Assembly (NCBI GenBank): GCA_002633025.1
Contig: NMRB01000779.1
Coordinates: 84,860 to 148,859 of the forward strand
DNA from: Notospermus geniculatus
Lineage: Eukaryota > Nemertea > Pilidiophora > Heteronemertea > Lineidae
DNA length: 64,000 bases
Direction of reading: 5' to 3'
Both the position numbers and the translations under genes were made by a program. The notes beneath the pieces were generated by a model, which did no database searches, was not told the DNA's origin, and saw only the letters and a list, made by a program, of their open reading frames with translations. The stretch's first letter is position 1. Every line of letters begins with the position of its first letter. Positions 58,479 to 64,000 of this stretch are shown piece after piece.

Positions 58479-61400
58479 AGGGATACCGACTGCCATCAGG
58501 GATCGTCCTCGCACCTCTAGCTTGTAGGGGTTTGTAGTTCACGCCACAATGACCAACCATGTTTGTTCGAGGAGGGAGTCAGAAGAGCACTGTTCGATCA
58601 CGTCGGCTATTAACCTAAGGTCACTCGTCATATGGGACGCTCACATTTTCCATTTTACAGACGAGTTCTGATCGTGCATTCGCACAGAAAATGTAGTTCT
58701 ATGATGCCATGATTTCATGCGATTTGGGAACGGATCTAGTCCGAGAGACTGTGGGATTCCGAGTCAACGAAAGTGAAATCCCGTTGTTGATATTCGTACA
58801 GCTTCCATCCTTGCCGGGAATACCATCATCATCGTCCACATTGTTTGTGTGTCAGTATATACAACAGTGATAAAGTGTTGATATTATAGTCGAAATCATG
58901 TCAATTACCGAGCGTTTTGTGAGAAATGTTGTAAAAATCACATCGTCGAATAGATGGTGAAGTGTGATTGTGGATTAAAGTCCAACTGATGAAGTGACTA
59001 GGGCCTATACGACAGTCAAATTCATAATTTAGTTATTTTGCCGTTAAAAAATCCGTTGTGGAGTATCAGTGGTGCATTGGAAGCGGTTTTGTGGTATTGA
59101 TATCGTACGCAATGGAATTGGAAATAAAAGTGATTGTAGTGCATTGACAGTGGAAAATATGGAAATGCATTACAAGTCGTATCACAGTTTGATGTTCGCG
59201 TCAATAGGAATTTAGTCAGTCACGTAGGATTCTAGGAAACAGTCGTTTAAAAATGCTGGAAAAAGTGCAGAATTAAAGACATACATAAAGACTTTTAACG
59301 TTACAATCACCTCATCGTAGGACGGAATGAATACGTGGACTGCATGTGGACGGATGCCTCTCAGCAGCAGTTCTAGGCAGTAATTTGTTGATGAATGGCG
59401 CACATTTGTGATTATAAAAATTTGTTAAATTTTGTACAAATTGCATGTCAGAGAAAGATGATGGAAGAGACGACAGAACTCACCGAAGATTTCCACCATC
59501 CTTTTTCATTCATTGGTTCATTACTCTATTACTCCCGAAAATTCCGATGCCAATTCTATGATTGATATTTTCTTCACTTGTCAGTTTAAAACTGGTCACT
59601 CCCATCATACTTCCTGACACTTGTTCCTTGTTCAAATGGATCTATCATGTGGTCAGAATGAGCAGTGTGCATCATTACACAACGCGTACCTCTTTTGTTC
59701 GAAATCCTCAGCTAGGCCTGAGATTAGCATCAGTTGTTAACTACTCCAGTTACACATCTTAAACTACGAAGCCCAAGTGTCTGCTGCCTGAAATGGAAAT
59801 GGCCCTTCAAGGTCTGATTTTATAACGTCTTTTTGCTCACCAGTATTCGGTGTGTCACTGGAACCCCACCTCTGATGAAAATACTATGAGCCGTATTCTT
59901 AAAGTTTTTGTTTGCAGCGCAGAATACAAAAGTTTAAAGTGGACCTTAGAGTTCTAAAATATACGGGCCCATTCTACTGGCTAAATCTACTGCCACATTT
60001 TTCCTATAACAGCCTGGGACCCTCAGTTTGTAGACTCTGTGCAATTTCACAGTTAGAGTTGTTCACTATATAGTTACAAAATCATAGTTTAATACTGTGA
60101 GGGCCTGGGCAAAAATTTTGATGACTGACTCCTGCAGGTGATGTAACTGCGGAATCACATTTGAAAAAGCATAAGAACAGCCTGTAAACCAGGAGGTGAT
60201 GTGGTAGGCCTATGTGTACCTACATGTACATTACATTCTTTCACAGTTACTGAATCCTTTAGGCAGTTATCCTGAAATGAAAAACACTGATCAGATTGAT
60301 GGGGTAAAAGTCAGGTGGAGGAATATTCATTCCAAGGAGTGGAGCTGAGTGAAGCTGTCCGATAGATCTTTCACAAAATCAATCAATCGAAAAGTACGTT
60401 TTCCAAGTAAATGGACACAAAAACTTTACCTGAGAAACAGGCTATGGTAAATTCCTGTCGTATCAATTTAAACATAGTATTTTCAGCTTTGCTTTGGAAT
60501 TCCGCAAAAAAAGGATGTAGGAATCTTGACCTTTTATCAGTTAATGAGTTTCTTAATAACTCGTGGGGCACTGAGTACAGCCACGTGATAGCATATTCGA
60601 CCAATCAGATGGGATCTTTCATGTCTTTGTTTGAATGATGGTAGTTTTGAGACGTCTATTACCCTTGTCTTGATATGCACATTAATATGCAGAATTATCG
60701 GGCAGATGTCAGTCTCACACAGCGCTCGACGTACATGTAACTGTGTCTTATGTGATCGGGGCGGGGCTAAAATGAACACCAAATTGATGCTGTGTGCTTA
60801 CAAGTCAGTCACATCTTAAAGACCAATTTGTATCTCGAAGTTAACTACACAGATTATTACTGAAGAGTGTATAGATTACACAAATACGCATATCTTGTTT
60901 TTTGTTTCATCAAATTCGGGTGAGTAGTTTGGAAGATATCGCGGAATATGTGTGTGAAAAAACCAGTGCTACAAGGAATTAACCAGGGTCGAAAATGCTA
61001 ATTTATGCATGATGTAATTGCAGGTAAATCAAATCTGAGCTATCCAATGTGGAGATAAAGTTCATTTTCATTTACATATTTACTAATAGACAAATTTCTG
61101 ACTTCATCCTTTCACATGAATAGTTGCGCAAGTCCATTAAAGCACTAAAATGCAACATGCTCATTATGCAAATTCATGAGATGACGTCATCAAATTAGGT
61201 CCAACATTCTCCTCTGACTATTAAATCCATTAAATACGTTATAACTTTGTAACCAATTGGAATTTTTCAATGGAACAAAAAGCATCTTGATCAGCATTAT
61301 TTCCCCTAACTTTCTTAAGCTGTAAAAAATTAGGCGCAACTTCCTTTTACAACCAGAATCGAACACTAATTCAGGCCTTTAGATGGGTAATGTAAGTTAC

Positions 61401-61578
61401 AAAGTGCATTTCTGTACTCAACACAGAAGTATGAGAAGGTATTGCACTGGAAAGTATCGGCAAGATATCGCGTGCTGTGAACACATGTAGGCCTAAAGTT
61501 TGATCAATGTTTTCACTGATTCACATTTAATCATTTGCATAATAGAAGATATTAAAGAGAAAGGATTACTAACTAGCT
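58479..61578. other. copy-2 counterpart of 53796..56728
   Basis: No independent gene. It contains a copy of the possible poly(A) signal (about 59124) and a block of about 170 bases at 61335..61505 that copy 1 lacks. Confidence 0.6.
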
Positions 61579-61584
61579 TTTATT
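61579..61584 (-). terminator. poly(A) signal AATAAA, minus strand, copy 2
   Basis: 'ggttaataaaagctag' on the minus strand, about 215 bases beyond the stop codon at 61797. The hexamer is kept although neighbouring bases changed between the copies. Confidence 0.45.
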
Positions 61585-61796
61585 AACCCCCACCCTCGTC
61601 CTCAAAGGACATCGTCGGTGACACACATTCTGCAGGGACTGTAATTGAATTGTGAAATGTCACACCTGACCAATTGCGATATCGAGGATCGCGTGGGGCG
61701 TTTGAGTGCCAGTTTGACCTTTAGGCATTAGTTGACCTATCGATGATGGACCGAAAGGTCGCGTTCAAGGTCATAGAAGGATTGGCCCACCTCGGT

Positions 61797-62089
61797 CTAA
61801 CCTTCCGCGTCAGCCGCGACCTTTTGAAGACGTCCTCCGTCTGGCATCTTTCTGAGTGTCGAAGATCTGGGTGTTGACGATAGATTCATAGGTCGCCCAG
61901 ATATGTCCTTGGCACCGGAATCTCCCCCTTGCTTGCACCTATGGGGTGGATAAACATTGGGCACGGATGTGTGCAAAAAGTCGTTTAAACCTCTGAATAC
62001 ATAGCCATTATATTTAACCACCAATACTGTCGGTACTTTCATAGACATTTTTGAATATTTCATGAAGTCTGCAATATCATGCCATACAC
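61797..62089 (-). CDS. candidate terminal exon of unknown gene, copy 2
   Basis: Second copy of the exon at 56945..57237, with the same acceptor, phase, stop and downstream AATAAA. A transcript coming from the right would meet this copy first, so it is probably the one used, leaving copy 1 as a spare or alternative last exon. Differences within the exon are one V/M change and one silent change by eye. The family is not recognised. Confidence 0.5.
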
Positions 62090-62845
62090 CTAAACAAGGC
62101 CGAGGGTTTTTTTTCGTTTAGCCATGAAAACCAGACGTGAAATTAAAAGCAGATATTGGTTCGCCCTTCAATACATAAAGAAAATAATTATACCCTTGGG
62201 GATAAACAGATGGCTTTCTTCACTGAACTTTAACAAGAGGAGGGGATGTCGAGAAAAGCCACATGGCATTCGATTCTGAGCGTCCTCTTCGGCTCCGCAT
62301 AGGCCTACAAAGATTTTGCAGACTGCACGATACCACATGAGAATTATTACGAATCGCAGGCCTATGATTGGTGGGTCAGCTCCGCACGATTTGTCTGTTG
62401 ACCCTGTTTTCTGTACAGTTCTATAGGACTCTTGTTTTTGAATGGAGGTTTACCGACGAATTTGACAGACCAGTTTTCTTGGTTCTGATTACCTAGCCAA
62501 AAATTTGCATATTAATTGGCTCTGTCAACACACCAATATCCGACATGATTAGTTACATGTAAACTTGGAATGAGATTAAGAGGTCTACGCCGATTGGCTA
62601 TGTGATGAGATCACTGGGCCAATGGCTTAACTCGGAAGTAGGTCAAAATGCTCGCACCTGATTTCTTCTCTTTCTGGCTTGGAATATTTGGGAGAACTAG
62701 GCCTACCTTTTCTTTAAAAATGCCCAACTGGAAGCCGCATTTATGTGTAGAAATGAAAATGGGGCAGGGGCTGGCTTATGTTACTAAATGGAAACAAATC
62801 AGAGTCTCTTGTCACAACGACATCCCTCGAAATATCATTCATTAC

Positions 62846-63033
62846 GAAATGAGCAAATGCAGAAACGAGAGCTCGCCGTAGCTTGATAGCTCGGTATTCA
62901 TTTCCGAGAGGCGATCTTCAAGTTTCACCAAGGGCTGCCACCGATCGCTTGGAAATGTCACGAGGCTAACTATTGTCATCATGATATCCAAGAGGTGTGG
63001 CAGAAACTCGCTATTAGCGACGCCCTTGAAGCA
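62846..63033 (-). CDS. candidate internal exon of the same minus-strand gene
   Basis: Between an acceptor-like 'cgaatcgaagtcag' (exon from 63033) and a moderate donor GTAATG (after 62846) the frame encodes about 62 residues. It reads VANSEFLPHLLDIMM then IVSLVTFPSDRWQPLVKLED and MNTELSSYGELSFLHLL, typical helical protein composition. The part lying in the duplication is identical between copies. Its donor phase does not match the acceptor phase of the exon at 61797, so at least one more exon or a different boundary would be needed. No family recognised. Confidence 0.3.
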
Positions 63034-64000
63034 CTGACTTCGATTCGCGTAAAGGGTAATGGATGACCTTAAGTGCGGGACCCAGGGGGTCAAAATAGGT
63101 GGATTTGCGTATACCCTTAAAGTTACGGGAGCTTTGTGAATAAGGTCCCTGTTTTTTTACGATCTGATTTGGAGATGGCGCTATAATACATGCTGATCTG
63201 TGAAGGCTTGCCTACTCAATATCACCTAATGTAGGTGACACAACACTGCAATTTGTCCTATGCATGGTTACGACCGAGAACTGTGGCAATTATAACGATA
63301 TATACTGCAGCGAAATCAAGGCACCGATTATGGCTTTGCCAACAAATGAAATGGGCACCGACGGTGCAGTCACTCCCATTCGTCTGGCTGCATCAAGCCA
63401 GATGCCATTACTTCACTAATGAATGGAAAGCTGGCATTTTCACGATTATTACTCACAGATTTAATGGACGAATAGTGCCGTACAGCATTCCTGTCACGTG
63501 TTATGTGCACTCCGGGCGCCATGACTGGAGTTATTGGCCAGCGAAAAAGTGAAACGATGAAAAGGTGGTATTGCTTTCAAAGGGATTGTCCATATTGGAT
63601 GCCCTATATTTGTTTGGACTTATTACTCAGAAGCAAAGTTTCGTTCTACAAAACGTGATTAACCATAGCGAAAATCCAGCAAGGAAATCACTTTGAAATA
63701 AAGTTTTGTGTCATTGCCGCGTCAGCGATGAAGAACGAGTAGCTTCGGGAGCCTAGACTCCTCCAAGAATCCAATGCAGTACATGTACTTCATAAAGTGG
63801 ACTGCAATGAAGGCAACAATCCATCTCAATTCGCTCTCACAACAGAAAACTTGGCTTTTCCAGCCATTAGCCACAAAGTGACGTTCACTTCCTCTTTCTT
63901 CCTCTTTCTTTCTTCGGATGTTGTGCTACCCGGGCACACATCAACGCCTCCTTAGGTCACGTGATCTTTTTTACGGCGTTGCCTTAGTTTCGCATTTTTT
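63034..64000. other. unique flank right of the duplication
   Basis: Unique sequence, with no second copy in the window. A 105-codon plus frame (63235..63552) is not recognised. This is where upstream exons of the minus-strand gene would begin, but I could not identify any with confidence. Confidence 0.4.

Larger units (their letters stand above)
58245..62979 (+). repeat. segmental tandem duplication, copy 2 (4.74 kb)
   Basis: Same content and orientation as 53562..58128. The last shared base is 62979, and unique sequence follows. Copy 2 holds the headless GPRIN tail (58245..58478) and the second minus-strand terminal exon (61797..62089). Confidence 0.95.

Overview
This window looks like nuclear DNA from an animal, most likely a marine invertebrate (amphioxus, echinoderm, hemichordate or a lophotrochozoan; I cannot decide which). 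The reasons: very low gene density, no operons, many short terminal-inverted-repeat elements, ACATGT-type microsatellites and repeated 'taggcct' words, animal-type splice and poly(A) signals, and two proteins from animal families. Runs of N and single N bases show that it is a draft assembly.

Two coding regions are well supported. The first, 14478..15815 (+), is a single-exon protein with an ankyrin-like segment and a C-terminal SOCS box (ASB family, probably a Cullin-RING ligase adaptor). The second, 52350..53795 (+), is a single-exon 481-residue protein whose C-terminus carries the signature of the GPRIN family (G protein-regulated inducer of neurite outgrowth). Several weaker exon-like stretches lie on the minus strand, at about 3.1, 13.8, 19.9, 28.0, 35.6, 57.1, 62.0 and 62.9 kb.

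Between the genes the DNA is a mosaic of repeats. It holds about 15 hairpin or MITE-like elements, several present in two copies. Some have visible target-site duplications (TTA, TA, TAC, AGTG). There are also tandem repeats at 1.05, 6.1, 17.5, 43.2 and 46.9 kb, one tRNA-like SINE candidate, and clusters of CCAAT/ATTGG words.

The most notable structure is at the right end. A block of about 4.6 kb, starting inside the GPRIN C-terminal domain (53562..58128), is repeated in direct tandem at 58245..62979. The 116 bp between the copies contains an in-frame fragment of a LINE reverse transcriptase. The second copy carries a headless GPRIN tail (pseudogene) and a second copy of what looks like the terminal exon of an unknown minus-strand gene, with its own acceptor and poly(A) signal. 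GPRIN and that gene are therefore arranged tail to tail, and the duplication has multiplied both 3' ends. I see no prokaryotic system, CRISPR array, rRNA or intact autonomous transposon.
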